Assembly (NCBI RefSeq): GCF_018139145.2
Contig: NC_059475.1
Location: forward strand, 18,356,937 to 18,420,936
DNA length: 64,000 bases
DNA from: Gymnogyps californianus
Lineage: Eukaryota; Chordata; Aves; Accipitriformes; Cathartidae
Direction of reading: 5' to 3'
Shown: positions 37,770 through 52,096 of the stretch, piece by piece
Position numbering within the stretch: position 1 is the first letter of the stretch
Layout of the letters: each line of letters starts with the position of its first letter
Notes under the pieces: model-generated
What the model was told of the DNA's origin: nothing
What the model saw: the letters and a program-made list of their open reading frames with translations, nothing else
The model's database searches: none
Position numbers and translations under genes: made by a program

Positions 37770-40700
37770 CCCCGGGCTCCCGGCGCTGGGCAGGGAAGGG
37801 AAGGGAGCAGGGATCGCGGGGGTGGGGTGGGGGGATGGAGGGGGAAGCAAGGGAAAGGGAAAAAAAAGGTCATACCATGTATAGGAACAGCTAGAGGAAT
37901 TGCACAGATGATGATAAGATGGGAGGGACGTTTGGAGAAAAAAAAACCTCCAGGGCTCATGTTTCTATATTTACACCACCACCAGGCAGGCAGAGCTTAA
38001 AGAGGGGTATCTGAGGCAAAGGCACCTCGGAAACAAATTGTGGGGCCCCCACAGCTCCGTGGTGCATGGCCGCTGCTTAAAACCTCGTCGTGGCACCCTT
38101 GCTCTTCCAATCTCAACACACAGCAGCAGCCTCCGCTCACCCGGCCAGGCAGGGGCTCTTTCCTGCTGCCCCCCTACATGTAAACGGCTTCGGGCGCTCT
38201 GCAGGGTTAGAGCCTGCGGAGGGCTTGGGCACCTTCTGCCCTCCGATGCTCTTGGAAACAAGCAGTCAGGGGCCGTGTGAGAAGTCAGAAGCACGTAGCA
38301 CACGTGTCACGTGCATTTGTGTGTGAGTGGTGTGTGGCACACACCCATCTCTCGCTAAAACTACCAGGGCTCTGCCACACATCAGGGCTTGAGGAGACCT
38401 GGAACAAAAAGCAAGAGAGCAGGAACACAGCAAGAGAGCTTGTCTGACCTCAAGCCACACTCAGAGCCTTTCTTAGCACAATACAAAAGCATTATTTAAG
38501 TAAGGACATCTTAGAGAGGGCAAACCCCAGATGGCTGGACCCCGCCTAGAATCCTCTGGGTGGCTGGAGGGATTTTGCCGCCCGAGCACCCTCCACAGTT
38601 GCACGGCTATGCCGGCAGAGGATTGCAGTGCCTTGCACAACCCTCTGGCTCACAGTTTCCATTTCACTAAACCTTGCAGGCTTCAGCTCCCCATCCCCTC
38701 CCTCCCGCCCCTCTCCCCTTGGCAGGGCTCCGCAGCGATGCAGAGCGTGCCCTCCGGTCTGCCTGACAGCTCCAGCACCCCCTTTCTCCCAGCCTGTAGG
38801 AGCAGAGAAAAACTTTAGGAGCTGCAGGGCAGGCGATATTTTTGGCCTGGGTCACAGATCAATTCCTGCCCACTCTTTCCCTGCCACTTGCAGGAAAGGG
38901 TCCCCAACCGAGGATGTAGAGACAAGCTTTTAAAGCCGTGGAGCAGGAGCACAGCGCTGCAGCCTCTCATTCACCAGGTAACATGCGCAAGCAAAAATCC
39001 CCTCTCCAGCTTGTATTCTCCAGCTGTTCAGCAGCTTATCCCCTCGCCTCCCTCCTGCAATCCAGCTTGAGCCAATGCTTTTGTTACTCATCGGGTGGGA
39101 GGGGGACAGTGTATCCATCCTCAGCACCCTGGCTTTGGCTGGGAGTTTGTCGGGTGGGGGAGCCAGGGTGGGCACCCTGCGCTGCCAAGGAGAGTGGCAC
39201 CTGCATGGGGACATGCGGCCAGACCAGATATCATGGCCTCCACTCCCCCTCCCCAGCTCTGCTGAAAGCGCTGACGCAGCAAACCAGCTTTCATGCTGCA
39301 TTTTCGGCATCATCAAGCATTTTTGCCATCTTCCACTGGCTCATTTTCCTCAGGTGCTCCACCAGCCGGGCATGTCTCCAAGAAATACTGTATTTGCCCA
39401 GACTGGCAGCAGAGTGGGATGTATGGGAGGGGAGTCCCCCAGCTGTTTCTCCTTTTATGTTTGCGGTGGACCCGTTTTGGCAATGGTATTCACCAGCCTC
39501 CTTTGCCTGCCTGCTGGTTATAGACTGTCCCCACTGCTGACAGGGCATCGCGACTCAGGTCTCCCATACCTGAGTTGGTGTGTAGTCCATTTTTAACTGA
39601 TTGGATCAATCAGTTAAAAAGAAGGCATGTGTTTGCAAGTGCGTGTGAAGCCTGGGCTTACACCAGGACAGTTCTCAGCAGATGTGAGGCTGAACGCTCC
39701 CATGGTCCCATCTGGCCCATTTGCTGCCAGTCGGTTGGCAGGAGCAACATGAGCATCTTGCAGGGTTGCACAGCCTCCGCCAGAGCGGTGCTGCTTGTGC
39801 ACCAGCGGCAGGGAAGCGCTCCACATCACTCAAATTTCCCTCAAGCATCTTGACAAACGTGACGTTGATGCAGGTTATGGGAGGGACAGGTAACCAGATG
39901 TTTCTACCTGCTGCAGCTCTATTTTCAAATAGATGAGATGCAAGCATTGCTGCCTGCAGCATCCCCTTAGTTCCTGTACACACACGCCTGCGCTCAGCTC
40001 GGTTCCTGATCTGGACATGTTGGGCAACTGCTCCAGACAATGTCCATCTTTACATTATGCATCATGTTCATGCTCCGTCTTGCCCATCGCCACCCCCTGC
40101 GAGCATGGTCCTTCTGCTTAGTACTGTCCCAAAGGATGTCTGTGCATCCTACGGGCTGCCTCTGTCAGAACGCTCATGTCTGTGTCTTGCATCTTGTTTC
40201 CAGTCCCAGCATGACCCGGTTCCCTCTTCCCACAGGACTGAGGGGATCTGATCCATCCCTCTGGAAAGAGGGCTTATCTGATGCACACATCCTTCATTTG
40301 CTCTGCTGTCATCTGCTTCACAACCGAGGCTCATTCCCCACAGCCCATTTTATGTTTGCCCTTTTTCCCTTTCTGGGTCTCTCTATTCGCTTTGGCACAT
40401 AACTATAATCCTCTCCAATATTTTTTTCATGCCTTAGCCGCATACCCTGTGCTTTTCACACATACACTATATCTAGTCCTTATTTCACCTCTTGATGCCA
40501 TCGCACGGCAGTTTCATTCACAGCCTGTGACATTTTCATCATCAGCTTTGCCTCTCTTTACTGTAGATTGTCCTGCTCTAGGATACGTATTTTGTGCTGT
40601 CTTGACATCATGTCTTCTCCCTGCATCAGCAGCAAGGTGTCCTTGGACTCACCTTTGAGCTGCTGCTGCACAGCCACGCCAATCTAGAGAGCAAGCAAAC

Positions 40701-43700
40701 CACCAACAACTACCTCATGCTCCCTACTGATCGCATGGACCAGACGAGGGAGAGATGATCCTGGCTGTGGCCGCATTTCTACCAAAAGCTATCAGATTTT
40801 GTTAGGCAAGGGTGCAGTGAGCACCTGTCTTTGGAGAAGCCCTTCTCACCAGCTGCCAGGTTAGGAGACAGGACCAAGTCCAGAGAGCGCATGTGTGCAG
40901 GTCACAGACACGAACCAGCGTCTCAAACTGCATTAAGTCCATCCACCTGCTGACCTCAAGCCAGAGCCTGGCATGCTTTTACAATGACAGCATCTCCGCC
41001 TGGGAGAGGATACAGCAAACCAGTGTTCCTCCTTGAGTAGGAACTAGAGGCTGGGGCAGAGATCTAGGGAAGCTTCCACTAGGTTACCTACCCCAATATC
41101 GCATTTCTTTTTGGTAGGTAGGAGCACCCAGACTGGTTATTTGAGATGGGCCACAGGAATATACGGCATAGCAGGGCCACTTGCAGGGGAGCTGTAATCA
41201 GCCCTTCTCATCTTTTCTGGCTGTTGGCTGACCTATTGCAGCAGCCAGTGCACTCGGGGGGAGATGCCTTTAAATACAGTGCGCACACATTAGCCCTGAT
41301 AATTTTACAAATTGCATAAAGATGGGTACTTTGGCCAAATGCTTGTCTTTTTTTTTTATACCCTCACCCTGCACGCTCATTGCACACCAGTCAGTGGGCA
41401 GCATTTCCATGGATCACTGCCTCCTACGGCTGGATGACACTCAGCCAGCAAACTGAAAAAGCACTGGAAAAGTGCATCTGAAAACCTCTACAGCCCTGGA
41501 AGTCTGAAATCCTACTTGCAGCTTCACGTTCATTAAAGACTACAGAGTTTGTAAACAAAATCAGCTACATCCTTCCCATAAAACAGGTGCTCTTTCACAA
41601 CCCAGGAGAGATCTAACTCCTGAAATGAAACAATATCTATCCCTTATTTACCAACTACTGACCAACACTGAGCAAACTGATCTAATACCGAAGTGGATCC
41701 TGCTTTGGCCGGCAAGTTGGGCCAGAGGACCTCCTGAGGTCCTTCCTCACTCAAACTTGCCCATGACTCTGCACTTACACCTTTGTGCTACAGCTACAGA
41801 GGAACTTTCACTAACACCTTCTGTCATCCGAAAATAGTTCAGTTATCCGAAGTGAATTTATTTGCAAGGAAAATATATTTTCAGTTGTTCTGTCATTCAC
41901 AGTCTGAACGTTTCTTTTATTCCCCCCACGCCCCAAGTCATATTTGAATGCTTTCAAAACAACATCTTTTGATTTTTTTGCATGATACAGCTATTCTGGT
42001 TTTGGCGTGTTTGGCCACTTATACAGACACAGGCACTAAAACCCTTGAAGTTATCCAGGAAAACGTGTTGATTAAGCCAACTGGGGAAGGGTGGGGATGT
42101 GTTTTTCTGCTTTGTGACACACAATTACAAACGTTTTACCATGTTTCAGGGCAGGTGGGAAATGGGAATCACAAAAGCCATTTGGGAAGGAAAAGTAAAT
42201 TCTTATCCAGTTCCCCCCCTTTCTTCTCTTTATCCCACCACAGAGAAAGGGATTCTGCAGTGGTGTTTAATCAGCAGTTCAAGGTTAGAGTAGATGCCCT
42301 ACATTCACTCAAACACTCTTTCCAACTTAATTGAAGTAGCTGCCAATAAAAAGGCAGATCAGGTAGTGACTAAGTAAGTACGCTCAGAAAGGACAGCATA
42401 GATATATAATTAATTATTTTCTGTTCCTGGGTAAAATCCAATGACCTGTTTTATGCAGCCAGTCAAGCAGAGATCAGAATAGCTTTAAACTTTACAATCA
42501 GCTCCTCTAAGTACCAGCAGACTGCTGCCATTTTACTGGCGATGATGAGATCCTGAGGAATCTGAAACACAACTCAAATGGGCCAAGCAAAGACCATGCT
42601 TCCTCCCTGGCTGCCGCTTGGCATTTGGGCTCAGGATCTCGGTCCTCCGTTTGTCTCTCCCTTCCCCAGCTAGAAGAGACCTGGTGCAGTGCTTGCCATG
42701 CACAGCGATGCACGTCTTGCAGCAGCCGCTCAGATACAGGGGACAGCAAGTATTCGCCAGGCTGTGGGTTCACCTACCTGAATCCTGGACGGTGGCTGAG
42801 GAACCTCAGGGTGTCAACACCTTCTCCTGATGGTGGCTTCATGACATCTCAAAGGTTCAGGAGCATAAAAAGGAGAATAAAGGGCAACAAACAAGCTTTC
42901 TCTTATTAATGACCAAATTACCTACGTACACCTCCATACACCTTCCTGATACTGCTGTTCTCCTCCTTGCATCTGGAGGGAGGGAGTCAATCAACACTTT
43001 CGTGGAGGACTCCAGTGTGTCATCCCTTCTAAGAAACTCGGTCAGTAGAAGAATCTGCCCCCATCTGATCCCCTCTTAGCCTGTAAGAGCAGAAACTCTA
43101 CATCTTTGCATAAGAAATAGGGAGGGATCTGAACACCTGCTTCAGCATCAGATGCAAACATAAGCCAGCCTTGTGTGTCATTCATACAGTGCATGCTGCA
43201 AATACACTCATTAGGCTGGTGTGGTTTTGGTGTTGACAGTGGCAGAACAGGGTACAATGTGTCCTTGGGCATTTTTAAATTCTGTTGAAATTTTCTTATT
43301 CATAATGGGCTTTTTTCTCCGTTTCCAGTTGGGTTGGCTCTGGCTGTTATTGTCTGTTTTTTTTCCCAGTAACATTTTCAGTGTTGGAGACACACAAAGT
43401 CACTAGCACTCCTAAAAGACAATGGCAGTTTTGAGATGCTGAAGTCATCCATCAAAGGGGAATTAATTGCATTAAGGTATTTGCATGAAGGATTGAGCAC
43501 CTATCCCCCAATCCTTCCACAGGTCGGCGCTGCTCTAAGGAGCAGCTGAGAGGGAGAGAGCAAATGGAGAGCTCACCTCTGACACCAACCCAAAAATACC
43601 AGCATCTGCATCCCTTCCATGAGAACTGGCCTCATCAGATGGGCCACAACTCTCATGGATGCGAGAAATGCTTTGCTACCTTGATCCACGACAGAGTAAT

Positions 43701-45850
43701 TCAAAATCGGATTAGAGATACATTAGTGCACAGGGTCAATGAGCAACAAGGCTTAGCAGGGTGGTACTGGAGAAGAAGCAAGAATTCGCCTTCAGAGTTG
43801 GCTTTCTGGCGTAGCTCACCAGCATTTCAAAAGCCAGATGGAACAGACCAAGCTTAACCCAGGTGTAAAGCTGCTTTGTAGACCTCCAAAGAAACTGCTC
43901 TCGCATGTCCCCATCTCCCTGTGGCCCCCATCTCCCTGTGAGCACATTTAACCTACCAGCTGCCTTGGCACCCACACTAAAAGGCTCCTGAAAGACTGTG
44001 AAAAAGCAAAGCTCAAACTGGGATGACAGCTGGAAAAGGGGATGAAACGCCCTGGGGCCAAGAGCCAGTAAATAACTGCACAGTGTTTGGGCAGCTCACA
44101 TGTTCGGCCAGGGCAAAGGCACATATTGGTGCCATCCTTACCAGCTCACTTTAGCAGTCTCAGCCCTGATCTTCAAGTCAAACTGCACACAAACCCCCAA
44201 CCAAAACTGACCAAACCAATCAACTCCAAACCCCCTCTGCTCCCAGCACAGCATTTTCCACGTTTGCACCCTCTGCATACAGCATGTCCCTCGCCAGGAA
44301 CAAGCAGAGACAGAGACAGAATTTGAGCTCTTCCTCTCCGGGGATAGTAACAATCAAAGCACAGCTCCAAATTTGCATTCTGCAACCCTGACTTTTGCAA
44401 AACAGTAAATTTGACCAGCAAACTTGAAAAGCTTCCAACTGGTTTCATTGCCTGGAGCTACTCTGCTAGAATATCTGTCCTGGCAACATCACCATCATCT
44501 GCCCTTCACCTCTCCAGTACTTTAGATGCCGAACTTTGCAGGGCCAAAGTTGGGAGCATGCAATGGTGTTACTCGATAGCCCTTCTTCACGCTAATTTTA
44601 GCTGATGGCACTTTTCACGCTTTCAAAAAGAAAACACTTTATTTATTTTTGAGAAACCTCTTGTACTTACTGGTTACTGTAAATACTCTTTTCCATCTGA
44701 TGTTTTGAACTTACCTACAGGGCTCTAAAAATCACAAGAAAACAGCACCCGAAATGATCTCAAAGGAACAATGACCTGTTAATTTTGCAAACCGAACCGA
44801 GTAACATGATGCACCCAATAAGCAAGTGATTGCAGATGGAAACAAATTACACATCAGTAAGTACTGAATTTCATCTTTCTTCAGTTAATATTGATTCCTG
44901 ATTTTTGTGGTAGACTGTTGCTCCATCACTCAGCTGTTTGCTTTGGGAGATGTACTTGCTCCATCTGCTTTAGACATCTAAGGCACAATCCCTGTGGGAT
45001 TCAGGAGATCCTCCTTGAACACCCTAGATCTAGGCTAGATGTCTCTCTGAAGATAAGGGATCAGGCTGGACCATTCGAGACATAGCCTGGGTCTCATCCT
45101 CAGGCTCTTTACACCTAAATGGATGAGACAGTCAGACAGTGAGGACGAAGACTGAGCAGCAGGATGGGAGCCAGGACCAATGCCTGGAGCTGCTGTTTTG
45201 GGCTGTCCCCAGAGGAGGTGAGTGAGGCAGGAGACCAGCCAAGGTGCTCACAGCAACCACCCACAGCCTCTCCACAACCTTGGGGAACGACTACCTACCC
45301 AACCAAGCACCTCTGATTCAGTAATTACACTGGCAATTTGCTGCTTTCATGCTTTAAAGTGCTTGCTCATATAAATCCCAATGATATTTTCCCCTTACTT
45401 TGCTTCAACCTCCCCCTCGTTCTTCCCATCACCCTCAAGAGCCCCAAGCCCATGACACTTTTCTCTATTTATTTGAAGGATGAAGAGTGCATGTGTTTAG
45501 CGTGGCTAAACCACTATTACTTAGAGTTATCATGAAGAGATTAAGCACCTTTCTGAAATTTGTGATCTAAATGAAATTGTTCCACTGCAACCAAAATCCT
45601 CAGGGGACCCAGTGCAAAATCACAGGGAAATCGCCTGTGGTCTGTCTCATTATCAGGATCCTTGTAACAGGTCCATTGTTTCTGAAGCAAATGCTAGCTC
45701 CAATTGCACTTCTTGTCACTGTCAGATCCGTTCGTTACCTGCTTCAAAAAAAAAAAAAAAAAAAAATATCACACACAGCATTAAGGTAAGTGTGTTGAGC
45801 TGGCAAGAGTTACCAGTAGATCAACCTCAGAGCCTTGTTCAGCAGCCTAT
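37770..45850. other. Intergenic region upstream of TNNT3, left part
   Basis: 8 kb without a supportable gene on either strand. Open frames are short, lack splice-consistent partners and resemble no family. GC content is moderate to high up to about 40 kb. Two adjacent hairpins lie at 39553-39620. Confidence 0.6.
39553..39620. repeat. Two adjacent perfect hairpins
   Basis: ACTCAGGT (39553-39560) pairs with ACCTGAGT (39568-39575) across 7 nt. 15 bp further, TTTTTAACTGATTG (39590-39603) pairs with CAATCAGTTAAAAA (39607-39620) across only 3 nt. Both stems are perfect. The origin is unknown. Confidence 0.8.
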
Positions 45851-45880
45851 CAGCTGCCACCTCATTATTTATAGCCACCC
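45851..45880. promoter_or_regulatory. Candidate muscle enhancer: E-box, MEF2 site and CCAC box
   Basis: CAGCTG at 45851-45856, a perfect MEF2 consensus TTATTTATAG at 45865-45874 and CCACCCC right after it, all within 30 bp. E-box, MEF2 and CCAC boxes together are the known make-up of fast and slow troponin I enhancers. The cluster is about 8 kb upstream of both the TNNT3 promoter and the PRR33 coding exon. Function is inferred only. Confidence 0.45.
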
Positions 45881-48800
45881 CGCTCTTTGAGTTTATTTAT
45901 TTTCCTTCCCTAAGGTGGTGGTGGCAGGAGGGGAAGCTCTGACATTCAGGTCCAGGTGTCTTGGAGTCTGACCTTTCCTTCAAAGAGCAGAAACTGCAGA
46001 CACATTTCAAGGAACAAAGTCATTTGGAAACTCTAGACTCTGGTGTCCACCACCTCACTGGAGGCCCCGTGCAGAGCTGCAAGCGAGGGTTGAGCAGAGA
46101 TCTGTTAATCTTTAATCTTTAATCTGTTAAAGCCAACACATATATGTAAGGATGGTCATAAAAATGAACCTATAATTATTTTATACCTGGAAAGATAATC
46201 AGGTGAAGTCTAGCCGCAGTCTTGAGGCAGAACAAGTGCTATATAAAGACATAACATTCAAAACAGACTTCGGTTTTCCATCAGCTAAGCTTTCCCCAAG
46301 TTTAAACAATGCTGTTTTATGGCCTGCAGGAAACAGGCATTGCAATGGTCGTGGACCATGTTTTTTAATCCCATCTCGCATATGCTCATGTAGAATCATC
46401 TGTTAAAGCTTGTTCAGAAAAAAGCAGCCCTGAAGCCTACTACAGAAAGACAAGCAGCACATTCTAGTATTACTGTAGCCCCCACAGATTTATTTAAGAG
46501 TAGATGCTGCACAAAAGGACGTTCCCCTTCTGCATAATCTAAACAGACAGGATGAGGAAAGAAGAAATTGGAGAGAAGCAACACCTTGAGGTGTGCCTCA
46601 AGGTCAGAGCACTGAGAGCCCACATAGGGGTTCTGGCCCCTCTCTTTGGGCACCATTGACCTGCAAAGGGGATAGTAATTTGGGATAGCATGGCAGCATG
46701 GGGAACACAGGCAGCCAACAGATAGAGGGACCAGGAAAGCATCGCTTTTCTCCACCAGGCTTTGAGAGTAAGCTTAATCCTGTAAGAAAGACTCACTCAA
46801 TGCCTCAGTTTGTCCTTGTTATGCTCAAAATGCAAGTCACAGGAAAAGATAGAGCTAAGGTCTTATAACGAAAGCCTCAGAGATGCCAATGCTGCAAAAA
46901 ATACAATATTGTGAAAAATGCATGTAGGAAGGATATGGAGCAGTCAGCTACTGAATAAGACCAGACCAGTAACTGCTATAGAGAGGCACAGCCTGCTCTC
47001 CTTTACTCACGTGAGCAGGATGAGTCCCCAGGAGCACTCTTCACATCCCTAGGAGAGTGGAGGTCCCAGCGACATGCAGAGATGCACAGGAGAGCTGGAA
47101 GCAAGCTGGCTTTGCAAAGGTTGCAGCATAACTTCACCACCACACGCAGTGGTTTCTCCACTGCAAATTCACCTGCAGGAGCTTTTCATTTTAGCGAGAG
47201 ATGAGCAGAAGCACTTCACAGATGCCACATTTTCTTCTGAAGTGAGCAATGAAATCAGCCACAACGCCCTGTGCTTGCTGCTGAGGGGAGAAATGAGCCT
47301 TCATCGCCTCTTAGCATTGTCCAAGATACACATCTAGAGTATCTGGGTTGCAGCATCCCTTTTCTGGGGAGGGGTCTTTCACCATTCTGGTAACCCCACT
47401 GCCACTCCCACCACCATGTGTGCACCATGTTACTTTGGGAGGAGAAATGGCACATCATAAAGTTAATTTAATTGTGGAAAAATTTCCCCTGGCAGATGTA
47501 GGTACCTCATAAAGAGCTACACGCATCTGCTCCAAGCCAGGTCTTTCCCTGGTTCCTCACCACCACTAGGGTGCTCTAGTCTCCCTGGAGAGTTTCCACG
47601 TAACCTGCTCACTTCTGTGCTGTGACCAGAACCTGAATTACAGCAGTTGTTTCTGTTGAAACCACATCTAGGTCCATGTGGGCTTTAAGTGGGGAAAATA
47701 TGCCCTGCAAATTAACTCTCCTTAGAGAAGGAATCTCACATAAGCAGCCTTTGGGGTCTTTTCTGTGCTCTCCAGGCTGGCAGGGCACAGGAGCAGTAAC
47801 AGGAGAAGTTTCTGGCCATCCTTTCCACCAGCCAACTGCAGAACAGAGTTGAAACAAATTGGTGCAACCAGTTTGCATGCATGCAAGGGCACAGCAGCAC
47901 TGCTTTCACCTCAAGCCAGAACATCTCTATACACCCCATTGCTACTGCTCTGGCCTCACTTGAAAATCCCAGCATGACAGAGGAAGGGCTGAAGGGAGGA
48001 AGATGGGGCCAGATGGTGTCCATGCTCCCCAGTGCTCTCTGAGGAACACAGACTCCTTGAATTCCTACCTCCAGGAGGAGCTGAAGCAGAGGATGCTGAA
48101 GCACAAGGGTACCAATAAGCAGAAAGATGACAGCAAGAAGTGATATCTGAGAACTTTTCTTCCTAACACTTTAGGAAAGCATAGGTAAGGATAGCACAAA
48201 CTATTTGCTGTCTCTACACCATAGAAATGTTATTACTTGGAAGGTCACCTCCATAAAAACATTTTTCATTAGATGGTTCCAGATAGGGTAGTCAGCTCAT
48301 TAGAGTGCTTGGTTCCTGTACAGACAGCTAGATTGACTTCATCTAAGCCATATAAGCAGTCTATAGAGGATTTTTTTTTTTATAGCTGACATTGACAGTG
48401 ATTTTGGTTGAAGCCTGTGATGTTGCTCAGATCTATTAGTTGGGGAGCTAAGCTCTGTGCTTCTCCTGACTGATCACTCCATGGGAAGTCTTCTGTATGC
48501 TGCTCCATCTCTCACCCAAACACCGCTCATTCCCATTTTACAGTCAATTACCCCCAATAACAATGAAGAATGCAGCAAGATGACAAGGATGTCCTAAATG
48601 GGGCAGGCACACAGAAAGCCCCTTTCCTGCATGCATCAAGCTCCTTTTCTTCTTGTCACTCAGCCTGATGTTTCTTCTCCTCCACTTTCTGCTCAAGCGG
48701 AGAGTTGCAAGGTCTTGGAAAACAGCTTTGCTGCAGGAACTCCTACATCAACAAAATCCTCAGAGCTGCCATCGTTACGTCTTCCTCAAATTTTATTAAA

Positions 48801-51800
48801 TGCTTACAAAAAAAAAAATCAAGACGCAGTAAATTTAAGCAGAAAGCACACTGATGCAGCAGGAGAGAGAAGCTGTCCTCCCTTCCAGGATAGCAGAAAC
48901 AGGTTGCAAAATTATGTTGACATGGGAAGAGGGTAGGAATAAGACTTTAAAGAGGGGATGGGGGACATGCTAACACCATGAAGTATGAAGATGTGGGAGA
49001 GTTCAGAAACAGCCCTGGGAGCTGATTTACAGATCTTGGGCCCAAGGCCAGAGTGCCACTTTTTAGGGGCTCAGTTTCCCATGTTCACAGCAAGACCTGA
49101 CCTCCCCCAACAACTCACTAGGATGCCCTTTCACCAAGGCAGCTTCCAGCATAAGAGCAGCAGCCATTTCCCGGATATTCTGTCCACCTCCAGGAGCATA
49201 GCAGGCAGGTTATCAACATGCCCACCACCTCTGACATTCAGAAGTGTTTCAATCACTGGCACTGAAGCCCACAGGTTAGAGAACAAGCAAATCCCTTTTT
49301 CAGAGAAGGGAGATAAATACCAGTGGTCAGCACTCCTCACCTGGGAAAGGAGACCTCCAATCCATGTTAGACAGGAAGAGGAAGGCAGCAGCTATTTGAA
49401 ACAAAGCTGCTATTGCCACTGTCAAAACGGAAAAGTGTCAGCAACATTTTGGCATGGGTATGTAACTGTGATTAAAGGATGATCTGGGAACTAAAGAAAA
49501 AAATGGGACTAAGTTGAATATGATTTGATGTGCACAGAGAGACCAGTAGATGGAAGTCCCTCAAAGCAGATGTTGTAGAGGGACAGAGGCTGCATTGTAA
49601 ACAGGGGAAGACTTTACCCACAGCTGGCACCAATAGGGTGACAAGTGGTCCTTGCAGTCTCCTCACACTCGGGATCTGCCCATTGCCCTCCTTTCAAACA
49701 CCGATTCTTTTACCAGGTTTCTCTTGAGCTCCCTCTCTCCCACCACCCAGCCACCAAGAGCCACAAAAGTAGAAATTCTTCATCACGTAGCAAAAGCCCT
49801 GCCAGCTCAGCAGGGCAGCAGATCCCTCTCTTCCAACACTTGAAAGAAGAGAGGGAGAGAGGGAGCAGAGCCACAGCCTCCCATCTCCATAGCAGAGCCA
49901 GATTAAAAAAAAAAAAGCCGAAGAGTCACATAGAAGGTTAAAACAGGGATGGGTTTTGCCAGCTGATCTAGTTCCTTTTATCCAACCGGAGGCAGCATGG
50001 GGTATTGCTCACACCCCGAGAGGAGTCAGGCTGTACCAAAGCAGACTGACATCAGGCAGAAGAGGAGAAACATCCTTCAATTATCTTCTGTGGAGCAGAG
50101 GAAATAGTGGCATTGAGGGTTGCATCGAGCCAGGACCAAGCTCAGCTGCAAGACAAGAAAACAAGTTTATGCATACTGTTTGGCCTGCCATGAGTGATAT
50201 CCTGGGCTGTACAGAGGCTGCATCTTGTCTAGCAATTACAGGTGTTTTTTTTCCCCCCACCCATTTCCACAAAGCCCTGTGAATCAGCCCATAAAGCTTC
50301 AGCACTGCAGGACACTCAACCATGCTACATGCCCATGGCAGAGTAGATGCCGAGGGCTGCACACCCAGCAGAGATCATGGCTGCCTAGGCAGAGGGAAGG
50401 ATGTGCTCCTGCCCAGCCATCTCCTCTCAAGAAGGAGGAGGAGATTAGCAGGTTTCCTTCCAAACCTGAGAAAGCCACTAAAGTGGAGAGCGTGTTCCTA
50501 CAGCCCCTGGCAGCCGCAGCTCTCCGCTTGGGACCATCTGCAGCGGTATCAGGTTCCTGCAGCTCTCGATCTGCTCCACACGTGACAGCTGGTGCAGCCA
50601 AGGGACTCCAGTGCACAAATGACTTTTCCATCGTGTGATAAATGACTCCTCCATGCTGACACTCTCCCCATCATTCCCGGTTTGGAGTTGATTGCAGATG
50701 GAGCAGAGTTCAGGAGAACAGTTGGGGTCCAAGAGTGGATGACCTCCCCTCCACCCACGGGCACTCAACCAGCAGCAGGGAAACTTAACACTTTGAAAGC
50801 CCCTTGACAGCTTCTAGCTCAATTTCCTTCCAGCTTATCACAAACCCACCCAAGTTTCTCAGGCAGTATTTTCCCCGTTGTCCTTGGATTTTCAGCTCTG
50901 GCCTTTCAATTGGCAATAAAGCCAGTCCGTCTGTCCCTTTGCTTTTGCTTCATTATGCGGCAAGGGGGAAGACACTCACAAGTCTTGCTTGTTGCAGAAT
51001 TTCTCCCGAGCACACAAAGCTCTGAAGGAGACTCAAACAAAGCCAAGCATGACAGGGAAGGCAAACAAATTAAGAGCCGATTTCCTTTTGCTGTCTCTCA
51101 GCATCTCTCTGCCTCACTAGTCAAACACACAGACTCCGGCAGTCACGTGCCATGGAAGTTATCACCCACAAGGTCTCCAAGACCCACAGCACAGCAGGTT
51201 TCAAGCCAGATGGGATGCTGAGAAAGTAGCAAGAGTGATTTTAAGAGCACAGACTATTGTAAGAGATCACAAATCTTGAGGTTATAGGGCACAAAGCAGC
51301 CTCTAACTTCGGGAACAAATGGAAAGTTTTCCTGGTGCATGCAGATTACATCTAAACTTCGCACTCCAAAACCCCCCCGGCCCTCCTCAGTAGCATCTAG
51401 CCATTTGCAGCAAATCCCAGGCAAGATGCTTCTCTGACCCCTGTGGGAAGCTGTATTTTTCTGGGGTGCAGTAGTCCATAGGACAAGGAAAACACTCAAA
51501 GAGCTGCTCAGTAGTTGGGAAGTTCACTGCCCTGCCTCTTTTGTATTCCCAACACAAGCTGAAGCAGGTCAACCTTATAATTCTGGTTTACCAGTGCTGC
51601 TAGACCACAGCTCATCTTGTAGTACAGGCTGTCCATGGGACCACATTAAACAGGAGCAGATTAAATCATTCCACAATCAATCCTAACATCAGATGCATGT
51701 ACTAGCTCACCTTGCAGCAGATAAAAATCACACAAGCCATTACCAATTCCTATACAAACAGAAGCAGAGTAGTGTTGCACAAAAGCAAGTATGCACTTCT

Positions 51801-52096
51801 CCAACTGAGGCTTTTTGGCTTTCTGACCCAGAAGAATCTAGAATATCCACAAGGCTGGGGAAGGAGAGCAGGTATATGATGAAGGAATGGGCTCTCAGCC
51901 TTTTTTCGGGCCGGTGCAGACTTAATTCTAAGAGTAGCTCTTGGAACAGGCCAGTCCTAATCCCAGCCTTGTGCCTAAGGCATGAAGCTGATAAGCCACT
52001 GGGAATGCCCAACAGTTGTCACCCCCAGCTGGCACAAATCCCCTCTGAGCCCCCTCGCCGAAACAGCAGGAGGTTTCTCATGCCTGCAGCCAAAAT
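45881..52096. other. Intergenic region, middle part
   Basis: 6.2 kb without a recognised gene or transposon. Short A runs are present. Open frames on both strands look like chance. Confidence 0.55.

Noticed and set aside
38938..39596. Open frames of 173-200 codons (plus)
   Set aside because: Two frames are open over the same GC-rich stretch with no family likeness. It is treated as composition.
45747..45768. Long A run as a possible processed pseudogene tail
   Set aside because: No gene-like sequence precedes it on either strand; it is treated as a simple repeat.
47736..48104. Minus-strand open frame of 122 codons
   Set aside because: No homology is recognised, there is no promoter or splice context, and it lies in a gene desert.
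50225..50638. Open frame of 137 codons in the intergenic region (plus)
   Set aside because: It overlaps other chance frames on both strands, has no recognisable domain and no splice-consistent partner.
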